Part shown: positions 37,501 through 43,400 of the stretch, piece after piece
How positions within the stretch are numbered: the stretch's first letter is position 1
How the letters are laid out: each line of letters opens with the position of its first letter
Notes under the pieces: model-generated
What the model was told of the DNA's origin: nothing
The model's database searches: none
What the model saw: only the letters and a program-made list of their open reading frames with translations
Source: Haematobia irritans
Taxonomy: Eukaryota; Arthropoda; Insecta; Diptera; Muscidae
Direction of reading: 5' to 3'
NCBI RefSeq assembly: GCF_050003625.1
Contig: NC_134398.1
Coordinates: 202,796,583 to 202,860,582, forward strand
DNA: 64,000 nucleotides
Made by a program: the position numbers and the translations under genes

Positions 37501-39644
37501 TGGAAAATTTCCCAAAATTTCATTTCTATAGCGAAGTTTTTCAAAATTTTATTTCTATTAGAAATTTTCTCCAAATTTAATTTAATGTTTATAAGAAATT
37601 TTGTCTAAATTTGAGTTTTGTATGAAATTTTTTCAAAATTTGATTTTATAGAATTTTTTTTTCTAAATTTCTTTTCTAGGAAATTTTGTAAAAATCAAAT
37701 CAAATCGGATTTTAAATTCAAATTTTTTTAAAGTTTAATTCCTATAGGAAATTTTGGTAAAATTTCCTTCCATAGGATTTTTTTTCTTTCAAAATTTCAT
37801 TGCTATGGGAAATTTTCTCGAAATTTCATTTTTATAGGAAATTTTGTCAAAATTTCATTTCTATAGTCAGTTTTATCAAAATTTCATTTCTCTAGGAAAT
37901 TTTTGCAAATTTTCCTTGTTCTCAAATTTTCAATTCTATAGGAAATTTTCTCATAATTTCTCTTGCACAGGAACAATAATCAAAAGTTCAAAAAGAGAAG
38001 TTCACCAATGTGGCATCACAATGGACTGAATAGTCTAAGTGAGGCTGCCACCTAAACTAACCTAACCTACTCAAAAGTTAATTTTTATTGAAATTTTTCG
38101 CAAAATTTTATTTCTGTAAAAAATGTCATTCTATGGAAAATTTTCTCAAGTCATTTAATTTCGATAATTCTATGGTCACACTGGACAAATATTTGACAGA
38201 AATCAAAAAAGAATCTGTCGCCAACCCAAGAAAACATATTTAGCTCATATTGGATATATAACATCATGATAGGATTATTTTCCAAAAACCGTATCAAGAT
38301 ATTTGGAAAATGGTTCAGGAAAAATATTTTACACTCATTTTGGTCAAATATGGTCACTCTGACAAATATTTGACCAAAATGAGTGTAAAATATTTTTCCT
38401 GAACCATTTTCCAAATATCTTGATACGGTTTTTGGAAAATAATCCTATCATGATGTTATATATCCAATATGAGCTAAATATGTTTTCTTGGGTTGGCGAC
38501 AGATTCTTTTTTGATTTCTGTCAAATATTTGACCAGTGTGACCATAGAATTATCGAAATTAAATGACTTGAGAAAATTTTCCATAGAATGACATTTTTTA
38601 CAGAAATAAAATTTTGCGAAAAATTTCAATAAAAATTAACTTTTGAGTAGGTTAGGTTAGTTTAGGTGGCAGCCTCACTTAGACTATTCAGTCCATTGTG
38701 ATGCCACATTGGTGAACTTCTCTTAAGAAATTTTGCCAAAATTTGATTGTTATAGGAAATTTTCCAAATTTAATTTCTAAGAAAATTTGTGAAAATCAAT
38801 TCAAATTTTATTGTGATAAGAAATTTTTGGAAAAATTCATTGCTATATGAAATTTTGTCATTTGTATAGGAAAATTTCTCAAAATTTTATTCCTATGGCA
38901 AATTTTGTCAAAATCTTATTTCTATAGGAAATTTTGTCACAATTTCATTTTGTTAGGCAATTTTCTTCAAATTTTATTTCTATAGGGAATTTTGTTAAAA
39001 TTTCATTTTTATAGAAAATTTTATGAAAATTTAATTTCTATAGGAATTTTGCCCAAAATTGTATTTCTATGGCAAATTGTGTGAAAATTTCATTTCTATG
39101 GGAAATTTGCAAAAATTTTATATTTGCATGAACATTTCTCAAAATTTAATTTTAAGTTTGTGAACATTTATTTTGCTATCAGCCAAAACTCTATGGAAAT
39201 TTTCTAAAACAAAAAGGTTTCTGCTTAGAATCCCGATGGCTAATATCCATGGTTTTTTTGTCTGTCCACAGTTAGCGTTTTTTTTTTCAAATTGTTTAAC
39301 AATATATATCACTCAATAGAAAAAATACTTACTTCCTTCATGAATTTTGGTCAAACAACCGGTGGCCTCAATTTGCACACCATATTTCTTTAAATAATCT
39401 GGCATATCATCCTCATCGCAATCACTTTCCTCCACACCTTTAGGTGAAAAATATTCATTGCACTGTGGTGTGGTCATAGAATCACATTCGTAACATTTGA
39501 TAGCCCATACTGTATAGGAAATAATTATAAAAACAAAAAATAATAATATTTAATTCTTTTTGATTTTTTTCTTCTAAAATTTATATAATATTAACCCGAT
39601 GCCAGGAAGGTACAAAGCAAAGCCACGAGGAGAAAATATCGCAT
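10340..39644 (-). CDS. Ly6-A: Ly6/uPAR-type GPI-anchored protein, complete CDS in three exons
   Basis: Seen: join on the minus strand of 39644-39596, 39509-39333 and 10566-10340. All boundaries are GT-AG and all junctions phase 1, giving about 150 aa. Exon 1 encodes a signal peptide starting MRYFLLVALLCTFLAS. The mature N-terminus reads VWAIKCYECDS. Exon 3 carries SCYFG, the closing cysteine motif CQVCSEDLCN, and a hydrophobic tail that fits a GPI-attachment signal. Length and layout match insect Ly6 proteins (about 150 aa, three-finger fold with about ten cysteines). Known of the family: such proteins are membrane-anchored and act in septate-junction assembly, channel regulation or sleep; the particular role here is unknown. 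The second intron (10567-39332, 28.8 kb) contains two complete plus-strand genes and several kilobases of minisatellite. A TTTATT (AATAAA on the minus strand) at 10239-10244 is a plausible poly(A) signal. I cannot assign a one-to-one Drosophila orthologue. Confidence 0.88.
10567..11600. repeat. Intron segment with relic ~150-bp dispersed repeat
   Basis: Phrases such as TATATAAACCAACCCCCC, CTATCGATTTGACTTCTTG and TTTGTCTGAAATTG recur in degenerate form between about 10900 and 11290. They resemble the ~150-bp periodic repeats at 56-57 kb. From 11385 to 11600 I see nothing identifiable. Confidence 0.4.
11601..13560 (-). repeat. 29-bp array, minus orientation, with repeated super-blocks
   Basis: A block containing TAGCGATACAATTTTTGAC and AGAAAAAACAAGTTGACAAA recurs near 12050-12140, 12300-12390, 12625-12740 and 12920-13000, so the array grew by copying multi-unit segments. 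A short non-array insertion lies at about 13060-13125. Confidence 0.85.
13562..14219. mobile_element. TA-flanked element with CACTGAAAAAAA ends
   Basis: Begins TA-CACTGAAAAAAA and ends TTTTTTTCAGTG-TA: terminal inverted repeats of about 12 bp with TA on both sides, as in Tc1/mariner-type MITEs. It interrupts the 29-bp array, which resumes at 14220. 658 bp, with no transposase frame. Confidence 0.6.
14220..14485 (-). repeat. 29-bp array end with degenerate CGGTTGCC terminus
   Basis: A few units, then GTTGGTAGATGTTTGGTAAA and TTTTTGCCACGAGTGGCAAC at 14415-14480, a decayed version of the element end seen at 54845-54933. Confidence 0.65.
14486..14842. other. Upstream region of RhoGEF-1
   Basis: About 360 bases without array repeats directly before the RhoGEF-1 ATG. 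It probably holds the promoter and 5' UTR; I cannot identify a defensible TATA box, initiator or upstream exon. Confidence 0.35.
14843..20139 (+). CDS. RhoGEF-1: Dbl-family DH-PH protein nested in the Ly6-A intron
   Basis: Six exons: 14843-14955, 15033-15149, 15216-15405, 19429-19560, 19630-19857 and 19927-20139. All junctions are GT-AG and in frame, giving 330 aa. The DH domain covers roughly residues 12-185, with SELVASEETYIENL (conserved region 1), IDEIYQWHKQ, YCKYCNNISIAEFIVAEY, and a degenerate conserved region 3, VPIIRLAEYKLLL. The PH domain follows: GKLIFHQYL, RHYVILFKRLLMFT, then a final helix with Trp in LQDLWLLQLKKQ. Known of the family: DH-PH proteins load GTP onto Rho GTPases at membranes. 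This protein has little beyond DH-PH, which is short for the family. Region 3 has PIIR in place of the usual P-x-QR, so activity is doubtful. Intron 3 (4.0 kb) is nearly all 29-bp repeat. AATAAA lies at 20172-20177. Orthologue not recognised. Confidence 0.87.
15430..19405 (+). repeat. 29-bp array filling RhoGEF-1 intron 3
   Basis: Nearly 4 kb of plus-oriented units occupying almost all of the intron between exons 3 and 4. Two ~1.2-kb blocks (about 16075-17285 and 17290-18475) are tandem copies: markers TTTCTCTCGA recur at 16257 and 17471, and ATTTCCTTAG at 16891 and 18074. A 241-bp block at about 18790-19020 is repeated almost exactly next to itself. Confidence 0.88.
20172..20177 (+). terminator. 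Poly(A) signal of RhoGEF-1
   Basis: AATAAA 33 bases past the TAA stop of RhoGEF-1, in unique sequence and at a normal distance for a compact fly 3' UTR. Confidence 0.55.
20178..20700. other. Spacer after RhoGEF-1
   Basis: No exon or element boundary that I can support. Ordinary AT-rich intronic DNA of Ly6-A. Confidence 0.35.
20780..21620 (-). repeat. Degenerate 144-bp tandem repeat
   Basis: TTGCATATTTAAGAAGTGTG occurs at 20847 and 20991, followed each time by ACCACAAGGAGATATAGGC and TTTCAGGATTTGAATAG. Weaker copies continue to about 21600. The 143-codon minus-strand frame is a by-product. A TTGCATATTTAAGAA piece recurs at 59107. Confidence 0.6.
21621..22055. repeat. Dispersed sequence related to 59225-59380
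   Basis: TTTCCCCTACATTCCCAAAA and the following TTTCGTTAAATTTAAA, then ATATGAAAATGCAATGTGCA, parallel 59235-59350. This indicates a shared dispersed repeat; no gene. Confidence 0.45.
22060..22600 (-). repeat. 29-bp array, minus orientation
   Basis: A GAGAAAATTTT variant of the unit in place of GACAAAATTTT prevails here, so this is a local subtype. Confidence 0.82.
22600..22804. repeat. GC-rich 29-bp minisatellite, block 1
   Basis: Four to five units of an ACAGTT(CG)CC-CACTGAGAACTTCGC type, 29-30 bases each, from 22681. It is preceded by AGACGCTAAATATTAGAAAA and CCTACAAATAGGGAATTTC, which also occur at 59770-59820. The last unit runs directly into an AT-rich 29-bp array through ACAGTTTGTC. 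Confidence 0.7.
22805..23600 (+). repeat. 29-bp array, plus orientation
   Basis: It faces the minus-oriented block at 22060-22600 across the GC-rich minisatellite, so the two could fold back on each other in RNA. A TCTACATATTATTTCTAT-containing block recurs near 22978 and 23185. Confidence 0.82.
23810..24075. repeat. GC-rich 29-bp minisatellite, block 2
   Basis: About nine units of 27-35 bases with CACTGAGAACTTCG or CACTGAGATCTTCA cores. It is more diverged than block 1 and is no longer attached to an AT-rich array. The minus-strand frame at 23703-23900 is an artefact. Confidence 0.7.
24076..24560. other. Upstream region of RhoGEF-2
   Basis: About 480 non-array bases before the RhoGEF-2 ATG. 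Presumed promoter and 5' UTR; no element I can define. Confidence 0.35.
24561..34262 (+). CDS. RhoGEF-2: tandem Dbl-family DH-PH paralogue
   Basis: Six exons: 24561-24679, 28706-28822, 28982-29183, 29254-29385, 33757-33990 and 34050-34262. All are GT-AG and in frame, giving 338 aa. DH motifs are KELLQTEENYVNGL, IEDIYTWHKE, YARYGSNRNMSEFIVSKY and a canonical region 3, SPLQRLAQYKIIL, followed by the VN of the last DH helix. PH motifs are GQLIFHNNLLCKY, RYYVFLFKRLLIFTER, and a closing helix with Trp in HYSQWVHHIQEQIKLQADL. It shares intron positions and phases with RhoGEF-1, and exons 2, 4 and 6 have identical lengths (117, 132, 213 nt), so the pair arose by tandem duplication. It keeps the residues expected for exchange activity. 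Introns 1 and 4 (4.0 and 4.4 kb) are filled by minisatellite and elements. AATAAA lies at 34375-34380. Confidence 0.88.
25071..25605 (+). repeat. 267-bp tandem duplication with CGGTTGCC element start and SINE tail
   Basis: ATTACTTAGAAGACTCTCGT begins at 25071 and 25338. Each copy contains CACGGTTGCCACTCGTGCC, a few 29-bp-like units, then AAAAAGGAGGTCCCTTGTC, the SINE tail start. The duplication therefore postdates the joining of these modules. Confidence 0.75.
25606..25690 (+). mobile_element. SINE 3' tail fragment
   Basis: CGGGCAGCACTCAGTGATAA, CACAATGGACTGAATATTC and GTCACTGTAACCTAATC match the tail of the SINE at 42354-43409. An array resumes directly after it. Confidence 0.65.
25691..27690 (+). 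repeat. 29-bp array in RhoGEF-2 intron 1
   Basis: Two kilobases, with multi-unit blocks repeated (TTATTCATTAGGAAAATTT at 25752, 26641 and 26670; TTTCCATCGAAAAA-type units at 25930, 26213, 26838 and 27510). Confidence 0.86.
27691..28505 (-). mobile_element. GTCY-core dispersed element, family b
   Basis: Minus orientation. It begins near GTCATTCCGTTTGAAATCG, carries TGTCCGTCCGTCCGGCTGTC, then ~150-bp repeats with CCCCATATAAACCGATCCC, and ends TTCGGCCTGGCCGAACCTAC. Related copies lie at 43540-45690, 47075-48060 and 56235-57590. It has a GTCY microsatellite, as described for dipteran mini-me-type elements, but I cannot confirm that family. Confidence 0.65.
29440..29580. other. Unplaced segment at the start of RhoGEF-2 intron 4
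   Basis: Reads as a short open stretch (SLFEITNLLELFSVPVMENF) directly after a TTCAAAAG acceptor-like site, but the joins of the flanking RhoGEF-2 exons are complete without it. Possibly a decayed or alternative exon; weak. Confidence 0.2.
29590..30386 (-). repeat. 29-bp array in RhoGEF-2 intron 4, first minus block
   Basis: Blocks containing CTACAGAAATAAAATTTCGA recur near 29767, 29955 and 30197, a 190-240-bp higher-order unit. Confidence 0.85.
30387..30737. mobile_element. Complete MITE with long terminal inverted repeats
   Basis: Left arm from GTTGTTGTTTGTTTGATTTC through CAGCTTAAAACCATGCATTG, right arm ending CATTG-less mirror TGGTTTTAAGCTGAAATC and CAACAGCAATG. The arms pair for at least ~90 bp up to TTATTTGGGC. 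It splits a 29-bp array, which resumes at 30738. Same family as 5976-6594 and 61966-62075. Confidence 0.7.
30738..31290 (-). repeat. 29-bp array, second minus block
   Basis: Contains a homogeneous run (about 31000-31110) of AGAAGTAAAATTTTGACAAA units, suggesting recent local expansion. Confidence 0.85.
31291..32515 (+). repeat. Variant (type B) 29-bp array, plus orientation
   Basis: The unit reads TTTCTATAGGAAATTTT with AAAATTTCAT, so the TATA palindrome of the common type is broken by a G. Landmark units TTTCAGTTCTTGAGGAAATT and GTTTCAGTAGGAAATTTCC recur at 34510-37900, showing long-range copying. Confidence 0.82.
32516..33480 (-). repeat. 29-bp array, third minus block
   Basis: Common-type units again, in the opposite sense to the preceding type B block. 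Small non-array insert near 32630-32705. Confidence 0.82.
33569..33582. repeat. (AC)7 microsatellite
   Basis: ACACACACACACAC in RhoGEF-2 intron 4, about 175 bases before exon 5. Confidence 0.8.
34375..34380 (+). terminator. Poly(A) signal of RhoGEF-2
   Basis: AATAAA 113 bases past the TAA stop of RhoGEF-2, with a second AATAAA-like hexamer a few bases on. It lies before the next minisatellite block begins. Confidence 0.5.
34510..37992 (+). repeat. Type B 29-bp array downstream of RhoGEF-2
   Basis: Nearly 3.5 kb. Landmarks repeated at long range include AAATCAAATCAAATCGGATT (37691; near copies at 32311 and 35266) and TTTAATGTTTATAAGAAATT (35160, 37578). The higher-order repeat is kilobase-scale and irregular. 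Confidence 0.85.
37993..38724. repeat. 732-bp near-perfect palindrome (359-bp arms, 14-bp loop)
   Basis: Arm 37993-38351 pairs with 38366-38724 without any gap: paired positions sum to 76717 throughout. I find one mismatch (A/T near 38185). The outer ~70 bases of each arm are a SINE tail with CCTAACCTA. The next ~100 are 29-bp-repeat-like. The inner part (about 38173-38544) starts TGGTCACACTGG and looks like a foldback MITE. It lies in the Ly6-A intron and would form a long hairpin if transcribed. Confidence 0.9.
38725..39170 (+). repeat. Type B array remnant
   Basis: Continuation of the type B units on the far side of the palindrome, ending about 160 bases before Ly6-A exon 2. Confidence 0.75.
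39333..39644 (-). CDS. Ly6-A coding exons 1 and 2
   Basis: Exon 1 CDS is 39596-39644 (16 codons plus one base). Exon 2 is 39333-39509 (177 nt). They are separated by an 86-bp intron. Exon 2 ends in codons for CLTKIHEG plus one base, just before GTAAGT. Exon 2 supplies the first half of the Ly6 domain, with KCYEC, PQCNEYF and SDCDEDD. The start ATG is the only one that opens directly into a signal peptide. The real 5' end is not resolved: a GTAAGT-bordered segment ending near 39975 could be an upstream untranslated exon. Confidence 0.85.
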
Positions 39645-39659
39645 TTTGTGTTTTTGATT

Positions 39660-40454
39660 TTAAGAATATTTTGGTTTAAGAAGTCTTTTTCGATTTACTG
39701 TCAGCGGACAACTGGCTTCAGAACCAAAAAAGATTTTCAAAAAAAATATAGTTTTCAAGAGATTTTTCTCTTTTACATCTACACAAATTTACTTGTTTTT
39801 TTTCAGAATTTTTCTCATTTTGTTCTAATTTTTATGTTTCTTCTCATTTTGTTTGTGAATAAATTTAGATATACATCACAAATATTTGGGCAAACAAGCA
39901 AAATTAAAAAAACAAAAATGAAATAAATAATAAATGACGTGTGTGGGACAGTTCATCTACTTTGTATTACTTACCATACGAAACGTCATTGTTTGATTTG
40001 ATGACATCTCTGCTTGGTCTCATTGGGTATATTCACTCACTCTCTCTCTCTCACACACACATACATATACCATGGGCAGACATGAGACATAAAATAAATC
40101 ATAACGTTTAGAATATTTAGGTTCTTTTCTAGAATATATGTATGTAAATGCACATTGGTAGAATTTCTAAAAATATATAAAACATTATAATTTGATTGAG
40201 AAGAAAATATTTAATATCTTAATTTTTCTCTATCATCCCACTGTGCAAAAGTTTACCACCTGTTTTATTTGCCAATGAAAACTATTTTTCAGTTACTTGT
40301 ACTTATTTCTAAAGGGGAATATATTTTTTATTTCAAAACATTTTCTTTGCCTATTACTACTAATTATTTATCTTTGTTTTTTTTTTGTTAAAATTAGGGG
40401 AATTTCAATTGGAAGAAAGCCTTAAAAATTATTTTAAAAATCCTGCTCTTTGTT
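39660..40454. other. Ly6-A 5' flank and Ly6-B 3' flank
   Basis: Contains a CT/CA microsatellite (about 40040-40070) and a putative 5' UTR exon edge: on the minus strand, a segment ending at 39975 is followed by GTAAGT. The Ly6-B poly(A) region probably lies here (TTTATT at 40264-40269). No extra gene seen. Confidence 0.4.
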
Positions 40455-43400
40455 TCAAAAACATTTCATGTTTAATATTTTCGCTGTCAAAATAAATATT
40501 AACATTGGCAAGAAGGTGGACCACCAGGTTTTCGCATCATGATTCCTCGAGGCTGCATTACAATAATCTTCTTCATCACACACATAACATTGGACATCGT
40601 GAATATCTATCATGGAGGGATCCATACGGCAGCCTGTGTCGGTGTCATTGACATCACCGAAATAGCAGCTGCGAATGTATTTGGTCACACTGTGTTCTAA
40701 AAAATAAAAGAGAGGAAGAGCGAAAGAGAGAGAGTGAGAGAGAAGACAAATGAAATAATTTCAAATTATATTCAATACATTATAGACAGAAAAATCCTCA
40801 ACTAATTATTTGTGTCAATTTCAGAATGCACTGATTTATTGAAGCGAAACAAATATTGCAGTTAGGAGTAAAGCGATCGAAGCAATTTAGTCCGAAAGGT
40901 TTATATTCGGATGGGCGTTTGGTAAAGATTCACAGAATTAGGCTCACTTAGACTATTCAGTCCATTGTGATACCATAGGTGGTGACCCTCTCTCTTATTA
41001 ATGATGGAGCTCACTAATAAGAGAACTCCTTCTTATCGCTGAGTCCTCACGGAGTTACACATTGTGTTGAAGCCATTTAGAGGAGAATTGTCACCAACAT
41101 TACTGAGAGGAGATAAAATACTGTAATGAGTATAAGGCTTGGAGAGCTTCTGTTGTGTTCTTGTGTTCATTTTGACTTCTAAACTGATGGTCCTAAACTG
41201 CATGCAGTTGATAAAAAATGTTACAAAGCTAAAATTGGTCAAACTAGAAATGACAACAGCTTGTTACATTGTTTACAAGCCATCTACAGCAATTAGGTCT
41301 GACATTATTTAAAAAATGTTATTCATGATGGGGTTCAAGTGTAACAAACAAACAAAAAAAAATCTCAATGTAAACAAAATGTATGTGTAGCACACCGTAA
41401 ATTCTTATAATGATACTTGTCGTTCCCTAAATCTGATTCCTATTCATTTTTAAATTTCAATTATGTTAGCGAATGGGGTAAGGACTAAACATATTCGGTA
41501 TGGATATGTTGAAGAATGTCATTGCACAAGAGATTTTCAATTTGGTGCAATAGTTAAGGCCAAAGGTGACCATACCAAGAAAAAGTTAATGAATACTGGA
41601 ATTAAGATTACTTCAACAGATTGTTGTCATGTGGGCAATTGAACACCAAAAAAATTGAAATAGTCTAATTTGAAAAGTAACAGAATATGCACCCTAAAAT
41701 TTAGGACATGCGATTTACATTAACGACACACTTAATTCAAATAATGAAATTTGAATTAAAAGAAAGTTAAAAATCTTTTCATTAAAAAATTTCTTTCATT
41801 AAATTTTAGACATAAATCTACGTTTAGTGACTTGTCTTTGAAGTAAGGAAAATTGTCCTTAACCCTGGAAAGTCATCCTTATATTTTGTACGCTAACGTC
41901 ATCCTTCGTCATTTTGACTACGGCTTATTTCAAGACGCTATGATTTGCATCGTGAGCAAAAATAAGAACCAAAATTGAATTTATTTTCTTATTAAATATG
42001 TTTTTAATTAGTATGAAATAAAAATCCATAAAATTGTTGAATAAGTATAACTTAAATTTATCATTTCCCAATCGACTAAAATCCTTTTTAGATCGAAAAT
42101 GAAATAACGCGTTGCCATTTTGACGAAGGATGACTGTCCAGGATTGAAGTTAAGAAAAATATGTTTGATTTATAGAAATCGTCTTTAAATTAACTAATAT
42201 ACTGAATCTTTAGATTTAAGTTAAGAACGCTTCAAATATAGTCTATAATTTATTTTTAAAGATTTTGCATCTTTGACTTAAGTTTTTTTGGAATTAAGAA
42301 AACATTTTTACTTTGAAGTACATTGAACAAAATTGTGACCTAATATGAAAGATGGGAGCCACCGTGGTGCAACGGTTAGCATGCCCGGCTTGCATTCACA
42401 GGGACGTAGGCTCAAACCGAGTTTCGACCAAACACAGTAATGCTGTTGACATTTCTGAATGTTTCACAACTTCTCTAAATTTTTAGAAAATTTTCATTTC
42501 TATAGGAAATTTTCAGTAAAATTTTATTTCTATAGAAAAGTTTTTGCAAAATTTTATTTCTATAAAAGATTTTTGGAAAATGTTATTTCTATAGAAAATT
42601 TTTCGAAAATTTTATTTCTATAGAACATTTTTGGAAAATTTTATTTCTATAAAAATTTTTTGAAAAATTTTATTTCTATAGAAAATTTTCTGAAAATTTT
42701 ATTTCTATAGAAAATTTTCTGTCAATTTTATTTCTATAGAAAATTTTTGAAAAATTTAATTTCTATAAAAATTTTTTGAAAAATTTAATTTCTATAAAAA
42801 TTTTTTGAAAAATTTTATGTTATAATTTTTTTTTTTTTTTTGGAAAATTTTATTTCTGTAGAAAATTTTTTGAAAATTTTATTTCTATAGAAATATTTCT
42901 GAAAATTTTATTTCTATAGAATTTTTTTCTGAAAATTGTTATTCTATAAAAAATTTTCTGAAAATTGTATTTCTAAAGAAAAATTTTTTTTCTGAAAATT
43001 GTATTTCTATAGAAAATTTTCTGCAAAATGTTATTTCTATAAAACATTTTTTTGCAAAATTTTATTTCTACAAAAAATTTTATTTCAATAGAAAATTCTC
43101 GGAAATTGTTATTTCACAAAATTTTTATTTCTATAGAGAATTTTCTGAAAATTTTATTTCTATAGAAAATTTTCTGAAAATCTGGTTTCTATATAAACTT
43201 TTCTAAAAATTTTATTTCTATAGAAAATTTTCACTGCAATGAGGAACGCCGTTCGGACTCAGCTATAAAAAAGAGCTCCCTTGTCATTGACTTTAACATA
43301 GAATAGGGCATCACTCAGTGATAAGAGAGAAGTTCACCACTGTGGTATTGCAATGGACTGAATAGTCCAAGTGAGCCTGAAGTATCGGACTGCCACTATA

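Noticed and set aside
39648..39926. 92-codon plus-strand frame antisense to Ly6-A exon 1
   Set aside because: AT-driven Phe/Lys/Leu composition, overlaps the real signal-peptide exon on the other strand.
42354..42435. Possible functional tRNA gene
   Set aside because: The A box is good but the B box and acceptor pairing are degenerate, and the segment is the head of a longer retroposed element with a target duplication.
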